The position numbers and the translations under genes were made by a program. A stretch of DNA of 64,000 nucleotides from Flammeovirga aprica JL-4 (GTDB taxonomy: Bacteria; Bacteroidota; Bacteroidia; Cytophagales; Flammeovirgaceae). The stretch lies in NCBI RefSeq assembly GCF_012844305.1, contig NZ_JABANE010000013.1:1-64000 (forward strand), written 5' to 3'. Under the pieces are notes generated by a model that saw only the letters and a list, made by a program, of their open reading frames with translations, ran no database searches and was not told where the DNA came from. This document shows positions 42,151 through 51,244 of the stretch, in pieces (the first letter of the stretch is position 1; each line of letters starts with the position of its first letter).

Positions 42151-42753
42151 TTACTTCGTTCCTTTCTCTTCAGAAGTCGCAGCAACTAATTCCTCTTCAT
42201 ATTTTGCATTCAAACCATCGATAACAGCTTGAGTGATGTCTTCTACGTTTGGTGTTGACCAGATTACAGTAGACGTAACGCCATCGCTATAACCTAATAT
42301 AATACTGTAGTTTTTATCTGCAGAGTAAGCATCTAAAAATTCTTTTACTCTCTTACGTACTTCAGCTTGGATTGCAGCCTCTTCAGCAGCTAAACCTTGT
42401 GCTTGTGATTGCTGAGCAATTTGAATTTCTTGTTGTTTGATCGCTAACTCCTCTTGCTTCTTACGGATGTCATTTTGTGACATTAAACCCGCTCTAGCTC
42501 TTTTTTCAAAGTTTTCCGCCTCTTTCTGCAATTTCATTGCACGTGTCTGCAATTGCTTTTGGCTCTTCTCTACTTTCGCTTGGAAATCTTTGTACTGATC
42601 CTCTCCATACTTATAGTAAACCGATAAAGTATCGTTGTTGATATAAGCGATTTTTGTTGTAGCTCCTTCAGGTGCTGCTGTTTGAACAGGTTGAGGTTGC
42701 TGACATGCAATCATTGTAGCAATGATACCTACTACGATTAATAACTTCTTCAC
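42151..42753 (-). CDS. OmpH/Skp-family chaperone, lipoprotein form
   Basis: A 200-residue protein with a lipoprotein signal (A-T-M-I-A-C, Cys near 17). The family core I-A-Y-I-N-N-D-T-L at about 34 is followed by a long Gln/Lys/Glu-rich coiled-coil arm pair (about 55-140) and the closing Y-S-I-I-L-G-Y strand. Skp-type proteins hold unfolded outer-membrane proteins in the periplasm. The membrane anchor differs from soluble E. coli Skp, but is seen in other Bacteroidota. No bamA or lpxD gene is adjacent. Confidence 0.87.
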   Translation of the reverse strand: MKKLLIVVGIIATMIACQQPQPVQTAAPEGATTKIAYINNDTLSVYYKYGEDQYKDFQAKVEKSQKQLQTRAMKLQKEAENFEKRARAGLMSQNDIRKKQEELAIKQQEIQIAQQSQAQGLAAEEAAIQAEVRKRVKEFLDAYSADKNYSIILGYSDGVTSTVIWSTPNVEDITQAVIDGLNAKYEEELVAATSEEKGTK

Positions 42754-43003
42754 TTTATTTATTAGTTTAGAATGTGATTCAAAAAATATACTATGAAAAT
42801 AGATAAAAAAAACCTCGAGGGAAGATTATTTTCTATTTTATTTCCGATTTAACTCGGCACAAATATAATTAAATCCTTCTAAGTGTAAAAAGTCCTATTC
42901 TTTCATTGTATCTTACTAGTATATTTTTCACAAAAATGATGAAATTAGATAAATAGAAGTACTCTTTTGTACCTCAAAGTATCGCTATAAGTCTAGATTT
43001 TCT

Positions 43004-45043
43004 ATGAACTTCGTAAACCCTGTTTTTTTATATGCCCTGCCTTTGGTTGCAGTGCCACTGATTATTCACCTTTTTAATTTCCAGAGGTCGTCTGAAGTGA
43101 AGTTCACCAATGTAGCTTTTCTTCAAACCGTCAAGGAAATGTCCAATGCACAGGACCGTTTGAAAAAGATATTGGTGATGATTGCCCGAATGGCTTTTAT
43201 ACTTCTGGCAATTCTGACCTTCGCACGCCCTTACATACCTAAAGAAGATGGAAGCACACTGTTGAAAGGCGACACCGGGAAAATCAGTATTTATATTGAT
43301 AACTCATTCAGTATGCAAAGCGAACGCAATGGCAAAACGCTTCTTGATGCTGGTAAAGATATTGGCCGAAATATCCCTGGTATTTTCCCTGTGGGTTATA
43401 ATTATCAGATTATTGATAACCGCTTTACAGGAAGTTCCAGATATTTTAAAAATCAGGATCGAACGGAGGAAGAAATCATCAGTTTGACTTATTCTAACTT
43501 TACTAGAGGTTTAGATGAAATCAACACCTTCAGTCAGGATGCTTTTGTGCGAGAAAAAATGGGTGATAATAAACAGATCTTTATCATTTCTGATTTTCAA
43601 AAATCCACGAATCAGGAATTCGAACAGTTTGATTTTGATACTTCTACTACTTACCACCTGATTCCATTACAGGCCGATAAAACCGAAAACCTGCGTATTG
43701 ACTCTGTTTGGCTAGAAAAACCTTTCTTAAAAGAAAAAGAAAATAATAAACTCTTTGTCAAAGTCTCAAACCTCGGTAAAGGAGAAGTAAAAGACAGAGA
43801 TCTGAAATTATATATCGAAGACGTACAATCCTCTAATGCTAATATTTCATTGGAAGAAAATGAAACCAAAACCATTGAGATGGCATTTGCAATCAGCAAT
43901 GCAGGTTCAAAAAGATGCAGAGTGAGTATTGATGACTACCCTGTTGATTTTGACAATGATCATTATTTCATTTTGAATGTCTCGCCTAATATCAATATTG
44001 CTATCATATCGGATAACCCTAGAAAGTACCTGTCTACGGTTTATAAAAGTGAGCCTTTCTTAAATGCAACTTCTTTCAGATCCAACTCCATTGATTATTC
44101 AGCTACAAACGGTGCTGACTTATTGATTCTGGATTATGTAGAGTCTATCAATGAATCATTAAACGAGGTCATCACTAATGCTATACGTAATGGAACGAAT
44201 ATAGCAGTGTTCCCACCTCCAAATATGGATATCGATAGTTATTCAGCCGCTTTTGGTGTATTGATTTCTAAAAATAATATCTCAGCAAGCAGTCAATTTA
44301 TCGGTACAACTCCTCCTCCTAAAAAGGACCCTTTCTTTGCCAATGTATTTGAAAAGAGAATCAAAAATATGAGCATGCCTGAAGGTATTTCTAATTACCA
44401 ATGGAACGGCAGAGGGGTACATACATTATTGAGCTACAAAAACAGTCAGAGCTTCTTGTCAGTACAGGAAAATGCTCTTCAGAATATCTATTTCAGTTCT
44501 GTACCGCTTGATCCTAAATACTCCAACTTTGGAAAACACGCCTTGTTTGTACCGGTCATGTACAGAATGGCTATTTTGAGTAAAACGCAGTCTGATCAAT
44601 TATCATTTAATTTTGGAGAGAAAAATATCCGCATCCGTTTGGATGGACTTCAGAAAGGAAGCATGTACAAACTGCAGAAAGGAGAACTTGAAATTATCCC
44701 TACTCAAAAAGTCAATGCTGATATTCTGACATTAAAACTACCGAATGAGGATATGGAAGCAGGTTGCTATGCGATCAAGAGCACTGAGAATGATGCCATC
44801 ATCGGTTATATCGCTTTCAATTATGATATACTGGAATCAAAACTTGAAAGCTATTCTACAGATGCTTTACAAGAGAAATTCAAAGACATCAAAAACGTGA
44901 AACTATACAGCAACATCAAAGCTGATACTTTCAAGCAAGTCTTTCTAGAAGACAACGTTGCACAGCCACTTTGGAGAATCTTCTTACTTCTAGCTCTATT
45001 TTTCTTGAGCATAGAAATGGGTATTCTAAGATTCTGGAAATAA
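43004..45043 (+). CDS. BatA-domain membrane protein with VWA-like region
   Basis: A 679-residue protein. The N terminus (1-80) is the aerotolerance-regulator BatA domain: F-V-N-P-V-F-L-Y-A-L-P-L, then P-L-I-I-H-L-F-N-F-Q-R, and a second helix near 60-78. A von Willebrand-like segment follows (about 95-230), with I-Y-I-D-N-S-F-S-M containing the D-x-S-x-S metal motif. A large periplasmic beta-rich region ends in one helix (about 658-676). Such proteins are near-universal in Bacteroidota with unknown role. No MoxR ATPase or other bat gene is near. Confidence 0.85.
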   Translation: MNFVNPVFLYALPLVAVPLIIHLFNFQRSSEVKFTNVAFLQTVKEMSNAQDRLKKILVMIARMAFILLAILTFARPYIPKEDGSTLLKGDTGKISIYIDNSFSMQSERNGKTLLDAGKDIGRNIPGIFPVGYNYQIIDNRFTGSSRYFKNQDRTEEEIISLTYSNFTRGLDEINTFSQDAFVREKMGDNKQIFIISDFQKSTNQEFEQFDFDTSTTYHLIPLQADKTENLRIDSVWLEKPFLKEKENNKLFVKVSNLGKGEVKDRDLKLYIEDVQSSNANISLEENETKTIEMAFAISNAGSKRCRVSIDDYPVDFDNDHYFILNVSPNINIAIISDNPRKYLSTVYKSEPFLNATSFRSNSIDYSATNGADLLILDYVESINESLNEVITNAIRNGTNIAVFPPPNMDIDSYSAAFGVLISKNNISASSQFIGTTPPPKKDPFFANVFEKRIKNMSMPEGISNYQWNGRGVHTLLSYKNSQSFLSVQENALQNIYFSSVPLDPKYSNFGKHALFVPVMYRMAILSKTQSDQLSFNFGEKNIRIRLDGLQKGSMYKLQKGELEIIPTQKVNADILTLKLPNEDMEAGCYAIKSTENDAIIGYIAFNYDILESKLESYSTDALQEKFKDIKNVKLYSNIKADTFKQVFLEDNVAQPLWRIFLLLALFFLSIEMGILRFWK

Positions 45044-45090
45044 ATTCAGAAGATTTTTACTTCTAAAGTATATTTTCCAAACATGGAATA

Positions 45091-45130
45091 AAAAAATCCA
45101 TTGCAAACCGAAATCTGCAATGGATTTTTT
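45091..45130. terminator. Bidirectional terminator
   Basis: AAAAAATCCATTGCA (45091-45105) and TGCAATGGATTTTTT (45116-45130) are perfect complements. It serves the convergent genes ending at 45043 and 45149. Confidence 0.93.
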
Positions 45131-45148
45131 ATTTATGCTTATTGAAGA

Positions 45149-47542
45149 CTAAACCTTTTCAACTTCTGAAGACAGATCATCTCCTTTTTCTCCTAGTTGA
45201 GATTTATAGAATAGAATCTGTTCGTCTTTCAAGGCGATTTCTTTCTTCAATTCTTTTCTCACCTCTTCCAATTCATATTGCCTTCTTGCCATTTCCTCCT
45301 GCGTAGTCTGAAGCTCTTCTGTATTCTGAAGCATCTCTTCCTCTCTCGTTCTCAACTCCTGCGTCAACTTCTGCGCATCAGAAAGCAGATGAGCAGTTCT
45401 TGTATTGTGTTTTGCAGAGGTAATCGCTGACGCAATATTTTCTGAAATCCTTTCCACAAACTCAATCATATATCTTTCAAATACATCAAAAGAAGCCACT
45501 TCAATAACTCCCAAGGCCTGCTCATTGAATTTCAGCGGTACAATCAAAATACTTTTGGGAGATGCTAGTCCCAGACCTGTTACTATCTTAGAATAGCCTT
45601 CAGGAACATCATCAATAAACAATGATTCATTTTCCTGCCAGCAACGCCCTGCCAAGCCTTCACCAAACCCAATCTTTTTATCAAGATACTTTTGTCTATC
45701 AAAAGCATAACATGCCTTTAACTGTAAGAATGATTTATCAGCTATTTCATCATCTTCCACCAAGAATAACATTCCCTGATTGGCCGATAAATAATCAACA
45801 AGTTCTCTCAATACAACTTCATACAGCTGATCTACATTATCAAGATACTGCCTTGTGATATCTGCAAACTTTGTAATTCCTTCATTGACCCATTGTCTTC
45901 TGTAATCTTCAATAGAAACCTCTTTTAAGCGGTCTCTCATTTTCACCAAAGAATTACCTAAAATATCTTTATTGCCATAGGTCTCAAATTTGGTCTCAAA
46001 GTTCCCCTTACCAATATCTCTAGCAAAATCTGAAGTATCTCTTGTACGTTCAATCAAGGTATTCATAGACTCAATAGTCTGTCCTATCTCATCTGCTGAA
46101 GTCACCGGAATTGACGCGGACAAATCTCCCTTAGAGAGTTTACCAATCGCTTCCTGTAATTTATAAATCGGTCTTGTAAAACTCGTAGAATAAGCATTGG
46201 AGATAATTACACCAATAATGAAGATAACCAAGGTCGCCAATGCCACATTCCACTTCAGCCTTTCAATCGACTCAAAAGCTTCCTCTTCTTGCATTTCAGC
46301 AATTATAATCCACGGCAGCTCTCTTATCTTCAAAGTAGAATAAGCACTCAATGCAGGCTTCCCTAAATAGTTCTTGGATAGCATATTGCCAGAGTGTCCT
46401 TTTAAGGCATCAAGTATTGGCTCCGTTTTTACCGTTTTAGAAAGTACGGTAGTTCTTAATGACTTTATCTGATTGATTTCCTCTCCTGGAACATTCAAGT
46501 CCAATAATTCTTCATAAAACTTTTCTGATTCCTCTTCAAAAAGACGGGCATCACTTCTCATCAACTGATCTTTACCTACCAAATAGGTTTCACCTGTTAT
46601 CCCTAGTCCTTCTTCCACCCAATCACCATCATCAGTCATAATTTTATTTACTGCAGACAAAGGCATTGTAGCGATAAGTACTGCGATCTTTTCTCCTTCC
46701 TCATATACTGGAGCAGAGAAAAACAACTGCAATTCACCGTATGCACCTTCATAAGAAACAAAATCAGATAAGATCACCATATTTGGACGGATAGAGTTTC
46801 TTGCCAATGTAAAGGCCTGTCCCAATGCTGACTGCCTGAATACCCCAGACATCAAACTTGATCCAAAATCTGTATTTTTTGCCACAGAATAAATTACTTC
46901 TGAGGTATGTACATTGACCAATAAAATATCTGAGAACCCATCAGCCATTAAAAATCTTCTAAAAGAAGAATGATATCTTTCGTGAATATCTGAATAGGCC
47001 GTCTTATCATTGGCCCTGTTCAGTAGTTCTTTTTTACCGATAGGATGTTTATTGTTGGCAATATAAAGGTTCTGAAGTACTACAGCCTTATCTGATAACT
47101 CATCTGTACTCTTTGTCAGTTGTTTTGAGAAAAGATCCTGATCACCGAGCTTTCTATCCACACTTGTTCTGTAAAATTCCTTGAGGTCTCTGCGCATCAA
47201 AGTAATTTTACCAGGAGAATAATAAAAATCCATGATGGAGTAGGCAGGAGAAAGCTCCATCACGGCATCAGCCACCATTCTACTTTGTGCCAATACACTT
47301 ACCTGCTCTTTAGCATCCTCAATAAAAGACTCCAACGCTCTTCTTTTCACTTCCCTTACAGAAGTCAACTGATCGAACACGGCCTCTTCCAACGATTTCT
47401 TAGCAGAGTAATACCCCAAAAAGCCTACTGCAATACTTGAAAGCACTGCAATCATTAGCATGTTAAGCAAAACCTTAACACGAATACTTAAATCATTTAA
47501 TCTTAAACCAACATTTCTGGAAGTTGATGATTGATCACTCAT
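45149..47542 (-). CDS. Cache-like / HAMP / GAF sensor without output domain
   Basis: A 797-residue inner-membrane sensor. Helix 1 (about 27-48) and helix 2 (about 430-452) enclose a large periplasmic ligand-binding region, probably double Cache. A HAMP domain follows (R-P-I-Y-K-L-Q-E-A-I-G-K-L-S-K-G-D-L, about 457-505), then a HAMP-like linker, a GAF domain (about 565-715), and a C-terminal coiled coil (about 715-785). There is no histidine kinase, phosphatase, cyclase or methyl-accepting hairpin, so it must signal through a partner. It is not next to a response regulator. Start ATG at 47542. Confidence 0.85.
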   Translation of the reverse strand: MSDQSSTSRNVGLRLNDLSIRVKVLLNMLMIAVLSSIAVGFLGYYSAKKSLEEAVFDQLTSVREVKRRALESFIEDAKEQVSVLAQSRMVADAVMELSPAYSIMDFYYSPGKITLMRRDLKEFYRTSVDRKLGDQDLFSKQLTKSTDELSDKAVVLQNLYIANNKHPIGKKELLNRANDKTAYSDIHERYHSSFRRFLMADGFSDILLVNVHTSEVIYSVAKNTDFGSSLMSGVFRQSALGQAFTLARNSIRPNMVILSDFVSYEGAYGELQLFFSAPVYEEGEKIAVLIATMPLSAVNKIMTDDGDWVEEGLGITGETYLVGKDQLMRSDARLFEEESEKFYEELLDLNVPGEEINQIKSLRTTVLSKTVKTEPILDALKGHSGNMLSKNYLGKPALSAYSTLKIRELPWIIIAEMQEEEAFESIERLKWNVALATLVIFIIGVIISNAYSTSFTRPIYKLQEAIGKLSKGDLSASIPVTSADEIGQTIESMNTLIERTRDTSDFARDIGKGNFETKFETYGNKDILGNSLVKMRDRLKEVSIEDYRRQWVNEGITKFADITRQYLDNVDQLYEVVLRELVDYLSANQGMLFLVEDDEIADKSFLQLKACYAFDRQKYLDKKIGFGEGLAGRCWQENESLFIDDVPEGYSKIVTGLGLASPKSILIVPLKFNEQALGVIEVASFDVFERYMIEFVERISENIASAITSAKHNTRTAHLLSDAQKLTQELRTREEEMLQNTEELQTTQEEMARRQYELEEVRKELKKEIALKDEQILFYKSQLGEKGDDLSSEVEKV

Positions 47543-47753
47543 AGTCTACTTTATATGTCTCCTACTATTGCAGTACTTTAAAGCAATTCAAGTACCATGA
47601 TTACATAGTGGATGTATGAACTATTTCTTTTTATAGAATTTATCTCTGATTATGAAAAATAATCATTCTAAGTGAATAGATGAAATTATTCTGATTATAA
47701 AGAATAACGAAGAAACGGATATTCTATTTTTAAGATTACTAAATTTTGGGCAT
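47543..47753. other. Intergenic region upstream of the HAMP/GAF gene
   Basis: It holds a short CAGTACTTTAAAGC stretch near 47570 and AAGTACC nearby, possible remnants of the AGTACT family. No gene seen. Confidence 0.4.
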
Positions 47754-47785
47754 AAAAAAAAAGGTTGATATTTCTATCAACCTTT
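47754..47785 (-). terminator. tRNA-Leu terminator
   Basis: AAAGGTTGATA (47760-47770) pairs with TATCAACCTTT (47775-47785); plus-strand A run is the minus-strand T tract. Confidence 0.88.
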
Positions 47786-47790
47786 CTAAG

Positions 47791-47872
47791 TGCGGGTGGA
47801 GGGACTCGAACCCCCACGCCGTGAAGCACTAGATCCTAAGTCTAGCGTGTCTACCAATTTCACCACACCCGC
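47791..47872 (-). tRNA. tRNA-Leu, anticodon TAG
   Basis: The minus strand forms an 82-base cloverleaf. The acceptor stem is GCGGGTG with CACCCGC. The D arm has GAAATTGGTAGACAC. The anticodon stem CTAGA/TCTAG encloses CTTAGGA (anticodon TAG). The long variable arm fits Leu, and the T arm has GGTTCGAGTCC. The discriminator base is A. CCA is not encoded. Confidence 0.95.
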
Positions 47873-48160
47873 TTTTTGTGGTGGCCTTTTGTTTTAAAGC
47901 GATGCAAAGGTGCACGTTTTTATATTACCACGCAAGTTTATCATAAAAAAAATTCCTAAACAAAATTAAATATAATGCGATTTACATTTCCAAAAAGAAT
48001 ATCAGCCTGTTATTCAGATGTGTTAAGTATCTGATAATAAATAGCGTGTGCAACATCAAAAAGATATTCCTATCTTTGAAAAAAAAAATCAGATTTTTAT
48101 AAAAAAAATTTGATCTGTTTGTGAAAAGGGAACTTAACCCCCTGTAAGCATTTTAATTTT
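47873..48160. other. Intergenic region between tRNA-Leu and mnmA
   Basis: AT-rich, with the tRNA promoter area near 47880-47920 and an mnmA -7 box at 48071-48078. I see no gene. Confidence 0.4.
48071..48078 (+). promoter_or_regulatory. mnmA -7 box
   Basis: TATCTTTG matches TAnnTTTG, 83 bases before the ATG. Confidence 0.5.
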
Positions 48161-49366
48161 ATGGCAAAAAGAGTAGTAGTAGGTCTATCCGGAGGAGTAG
48201 ACTCAAGCGTAGCCGCTTATTTATTAAAAGAGCAAGGTTATGATGTAATTGGTCTTTTCATGATCAATTGGCATGATGGAAGTGTAACAATTCAAGGTGA
48301 ATGCCCGTGGATTGATGACAGTAATGATGCATTGCTTGTGGCAAACAAGTTAAACATCCCTTTCCAAAGTGTAGATTTAAGTGAACAATACAAAGAACGT
48401 ATTGTGGACTATATGTTTGCTGAATACGAGGCAGGCAGAACACCCAACCCAGATGTATTATGTAACAGAGAAGTGAAATTCGATGTCTTTATGGATATTG
48501 CAATGTCACTTGGTGCTGATTATGTGGCCATGGGGCATTACTGCAGAAAAGATTCTTTTATTGATGAAAATGGTAAAGAAGTCTTTCGTTTACTTGCAGG
48601 TGTTGATGGAAATAAAGATCAAAGCTATTTCCTATCTCAGTTGAATCAAGAACAGCTTTCTAAAGCTTTATTCCCAATTGGTGAGCTAACAAAACCAGAA
48701 GTAAGAGCTATAGCAGCTGAACAAGATCTTATCACAGCTAATAAGAAGGACTCTCAAGGTCTTTGTTTTATTGGAAAGGTAAAACTTCCTGATTTCTTAA
48801 AACAACAGCTTATGCCAAAAGAGGGCAACATCGTAGAAGTACCTGTTGACCACCCTATCTATCTGGAAAGAGAAGCATCTATCAAAAATGCCTCTTCTGA
48901 AGCTGAAAAACTGGAGCTTGAAACAATCCCTTATACGTACAAGCCTACATATGGTAAAAAAGTTGGGGAACACCAAGGTGCACATTATTACACTATCGGT
49001 CAACGTAAAGGCTTAGGTGTTGGAGGAACTCCGCTTCCTTTATTCGTGATTGCAACAGATACAGAAACAAATACTATTTATACTGGTCAAGGTAGTGAAC
49101 ATCCTGGTCTGAATAGACAAGGCTTGAAAGTAGAATCAAACGAAATTCACTGGGTCAGAGAAGACTTGCGAATGGAAGTTGGTGAAACTAGAGAATATAT
49201 GGCTAGAATCAGATACCGTCAGCCTCTTGAAAAAGTCACTCTTTATCAAAAAGAAGATGGTTTATACTGTGTCTTTGAAAACAAACAATCTGGTATCTCA
49301 GCAGGTCAGTTTGTCTCTTGGTATGAAGGGGATGAATTAATAGGGTCTGGTGTAATCGGCAGATAA
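48161..49366 (+). CDS. mnmA: tRNA 2-thiouridylase MnmA
   Basis: A 401-residue cytosolic enzyme that thiolates uridine 34 of tRNA for Lys, Glu and Gln, using ATP and a relayed persulfide. The PP-loop G-L-S-G-G-V-D-S-S is at 8-16. Catalytic cysteines are Cys101 (L-C-N-R-E-V-K-F) and Cys202 (G-L-C-F-I-G-K). M-G-H-Y-C is at 124-128 and [14 protein letters not shown] lies in the middle. An insertion of about 40 residues after residue 220 (E-R-E-A-S-I region) makes it longer than E. coli MnmA, as in other Bacteroidota. A terminator follows. Confidence 0.95.
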   Translation: MAKRVVVGLSGGVDSSVAAYLLKEQGYDVIGLFMINWHDGSVTIQGECPWIDDSNDALLVANKLNIPFQSVDLSEQYKERIVDYMFAEYEAGRTPNPDVLCNREVKFDVFMDIAMSLGADYVAMGHYCRKDSFIDENGKEVFRLLAGVDGNKDQSYFLSQLNQEQLSKALFPIGELTKPEVRAIAAEQDLITANKKDSQGLCFIGKVKLPDFLKQQLMPKEGNIVEVPVDHPIYLEREASIKNASSEAEKLELETIPYTYKPTYGKKVGEHQGAHYYTIGQRKGLGVGGTPLPLFVIATDTETNTIYTGQGSEHPGLNRQGLKVESNEIHWVREDLRMEVGETREYMARIRYRQPLEKVTLYQKEDGLYCVFENKQSGISAGQFVSWYEGDELIGSGVIGR

Positions 49367-49433
49367 TTTAAAACTGATGGTGGGAGTAATTTTACCATTT
49401 TCTATAAATTGATTATCCGTTTGAAGCACTTAT

Positions 49434-49450
49434 AAGTACTAGGACATAAG
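49434..49450. repeat. AGTACT-family single arm
   Basis: AAGTACTAGGACATAAG, differing by one base from the arm at 20924 and close to the inverted arm at 52544. No second arm is seen; a terminator follows. Confidence 0.6.
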
Positions 49451-49461
49451 TTTCTGAAATA

Positions 49462-49503
49462 AAAAAATGGTCATAAGTTTTCAATTACTTATGACCATTT
49501 TTT
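49462..49503. terminator. Bidirectional terminator, mnmA / mreD
   Basis: AAAAAATGGTCATAAGT and ACTTATGACCATTTTTT are perfect complements around eight bases. It serves mnmA and the convergent mreD. Confidence 0.93.
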
Positions 49504-49571
49504 CTTGGAGTATGTCTGGAACATCTCTTTTATATTTTAATTTCTTCTTCACAAGATTCCATTGCTTTTAA

Positions 49572-50102
49572 TCAAAGTCTTCTTCTACCTACATTTCCAT
49601 AAAATAGATACTGAATAGCCAATACTATCATTAATGTAGCTACTGTACTTAAAACACCTCTTAAAATCGCCTTAGGCATAAAAGATGTGCTTCCTGCCTC
49701 TATTACAAATAGAACAATATGATGGATAAGAATTTGAGGTATCACAAAAACTAAAAAAGTACCGAAACCCATTTGATTTAAAGTGGGCACTTCTGATAGT
49801 TCATATCCTCCCGTTGGAGCAGTCCACCTCATAATTTGAGTTCTTGTAAAAGCTAAGAAAACACAAGAAGCAGTGTGTATACCGATGGAATCATAAAATA
49901 TATCAATCACAAAGCCCATACAAAACGCTACGATCAGGATACTCATATTCATGGCTCCAAATGGCAGCAATACTAAAAAAGCAACGTAAGGAAACACCAT
50001 CACATTACCATCAAAGAAAGTAAGGTTTCTAAAAAATAATACTTGAACAAAAAGGTAGATTAAAAATAAACCTACTTGTTTTAACCATATTTCTCTTCCC
50101 AT
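49572..50102 (-). CDS. mreD: Rod shape-determining protein MreD
   Basis: A 176-residue inner-membrane protein with five or six helices covering most of its length. It has the family pattern of a short N terminus and F-I-D-I-F-Y-D near residue 60. MreD supports MreC and the cell-wall synthase RodA in elongation. The gene lies 37 bases after mreC on the same strand. The sequence diverges strongly in this family, so position carries part of the call. Confidence 0.87.
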   Translation of the reverse strand: MGREIWLKQVGLFLIYLFVQVLFFRNLTFFDGNVMVFPYVAFLVLLPFGAMNMSILIVAFCMGFVIDIFYDSIGIHTASCVFLAFTRTQIMRWTAPTGGYELSEVPTLNQMGFGTFLVFVIPQILIHHIVLFVIEAGSTSFMPKAILRGVLSTVATLMIVLAIQYLFYGNVGRRRL

Positions 50103-50139
50103 AATTTATTCTTGATCCTTAAGACTCTTACTAAAAATT

Positions 50140-51003
50140 TTACTGTTCATCCATCGCTTCCAGAGAATCTTTCTCTGCTCTGAACAATGACTTTGAAACA
50201 TAAACGTGATGCAGTTTTGAGAAATCTACAGATACATCAATCGTCACTAACCAAAAACGCTCTGATGGTGTTTTTTCTGCTTCTGTCACTACCCCCAACA
50301 TTACACCTTCTGGATAAACAGTATTGAACCCTGATGTTGTAATCGTATCACCTACATTAATATCAAGATGAAGCGGTAAATAATTTGCTGACGCCTTTGT
50401 AGGATCCTCTGTATTCCATTTTACTGTACAAAGTGCTCCATTCTTCTTCAACTCTGAAGAAACGGCCATATCTCTATGCAATAATGAATAACATGTAGCA
50501 AAGTGGTTTGAAACTGATTTCACTTGCCCTACTACACCATCTTTTGTCATGATTCCCATTCCCTCTACAATTCCATCCTCTCTACCTTTATTTAAGGTGA
50601 TATAATTGGCAGATCTATAAACAGAGTTGTTGATCACTCTTGCAGGGATAAAATCATAAGCAATAGTATCACTCATACCATAGAAAAGAGGAGATAAAGC
50701 ATCTTTTTGAACCACCTGCTGATCAGTACTATCATTAATCCCTACTATTTGATTCAATTCAATCTGCTTTCTCAGAAGTGCATTTTCATTCAACAGGTCT
50801 TCATTCACCTCGGTAAGGTTGAAGTACTGCTCAATATTTGATGTAGTATTATAAATCCCTCCTACTACAGTGTTAGAAGAAGACAGAATAACCGAACGCT
50901 GATAAGTATTATTATTCACAATCAAAGCTGCCGCAACAAGCTCTAAAAGGATAAACACTAAAAAGACTCGGTATTTAAATATGATAGCAAATAATTGACT
51001 CAT
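50140..51003 (-). CDS. mreC: Rod shape-determining protein MreC
   Basis: A 287-residue protein with one N-terminal helix (about 7-29), a coiled coil (about 55-80, L-L-N-E-N-A-L-L-R-K-Q) and a periplasmic beta domain. The motifs T-L-N-K-G-R-E-D-G-I-V-E-G-M-G and G-V-V-G-Q-V are family signatures, with a later G-D-T-I-T-T-S-G-F near residue 213. It scaffolds the elongasome outside the membrane. It is not tightly coupled to mreB: a terminator and an AGTACT inverted repeat lie between, and the repeat ends 22 bases before the ATG. Confidence 0.93.
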   Translation of the reverse strand: MSQLFAIIFKYRVFLVFILLELVAAALIVNNNTYQRSVILSSSNTVVGGIYNTTSNIEQYFNLTEVNEDLLNENALLRKQIELNQIVGINDSTDQQVVQKDALSPLFYGMSDTIAYDFIPARVINNSVYRSANYITLNKGREDGIVEGMGIMTKDGVVGQVKSVSNHFATCYSLLHRDMAVSSELKKNGALCTVKWNTEDPTKASANYLPLHLDINVGDTITTSGFNTVYPEGVMLGVVTEAEKTPSERFWLVTIDVSVDFSKLHHVYVSKSLFRAEKDSLEAMDEQ

Positions 51004-51024
51004 ACAATGGCAATCAAAAATGTT

Positions 51025-51077
51025 AAGTACTAAGCCAAAAATAGTTAATAATTAAATTATTTTGTCTTGGTACTTAT
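51025..51077. repeat. AGTACT-family inverted repeat, copy 4, before mreC
   Basis: AAGTACTAAGCCAAAAA begins at 51025; ATTTTGTCTTGGTACTT ends at 51075; 14 of 17 inverted positions match. Read toward mreC, the left arm contains TATTTTTG (TAnnTTTG), so it could be the mreCD promoter. Confidence 0.75.
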
Positions 51078-51192
51078 CTCCAGAAAAAATATAAGAAAGA
51101 AAAGGTTTTTAGCTTAAGTAATACTGATCTGGTACTTATCGTAATTATTTCTCTCCCTTAAATATCATGCAATTTAAAATGAAGTTCCGAAC

Positions 51193-51232
51193 AAAAAAAA
51201 ACGCAATGGAATCTTTCAATTCTTATTGCGTT
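51193..51232 (-). terminator. mreB terminator
   Basis: AACGCAAT (51200-51207) pairs with ATTGCGTT (51225-51232), with a long plus-strand A run at 51193-51201. It separates mreB from mreCD. Confidence 0.78.
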
Positions 51233-51244
51233 ATTTTTATCTAA

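Noticed and set aside
47791..47872. tRNA-Leu as an integration site
   Set aside because: No integrase gene or repeated tRNA 3' end is present nearby; flanks are housekeeping genes.
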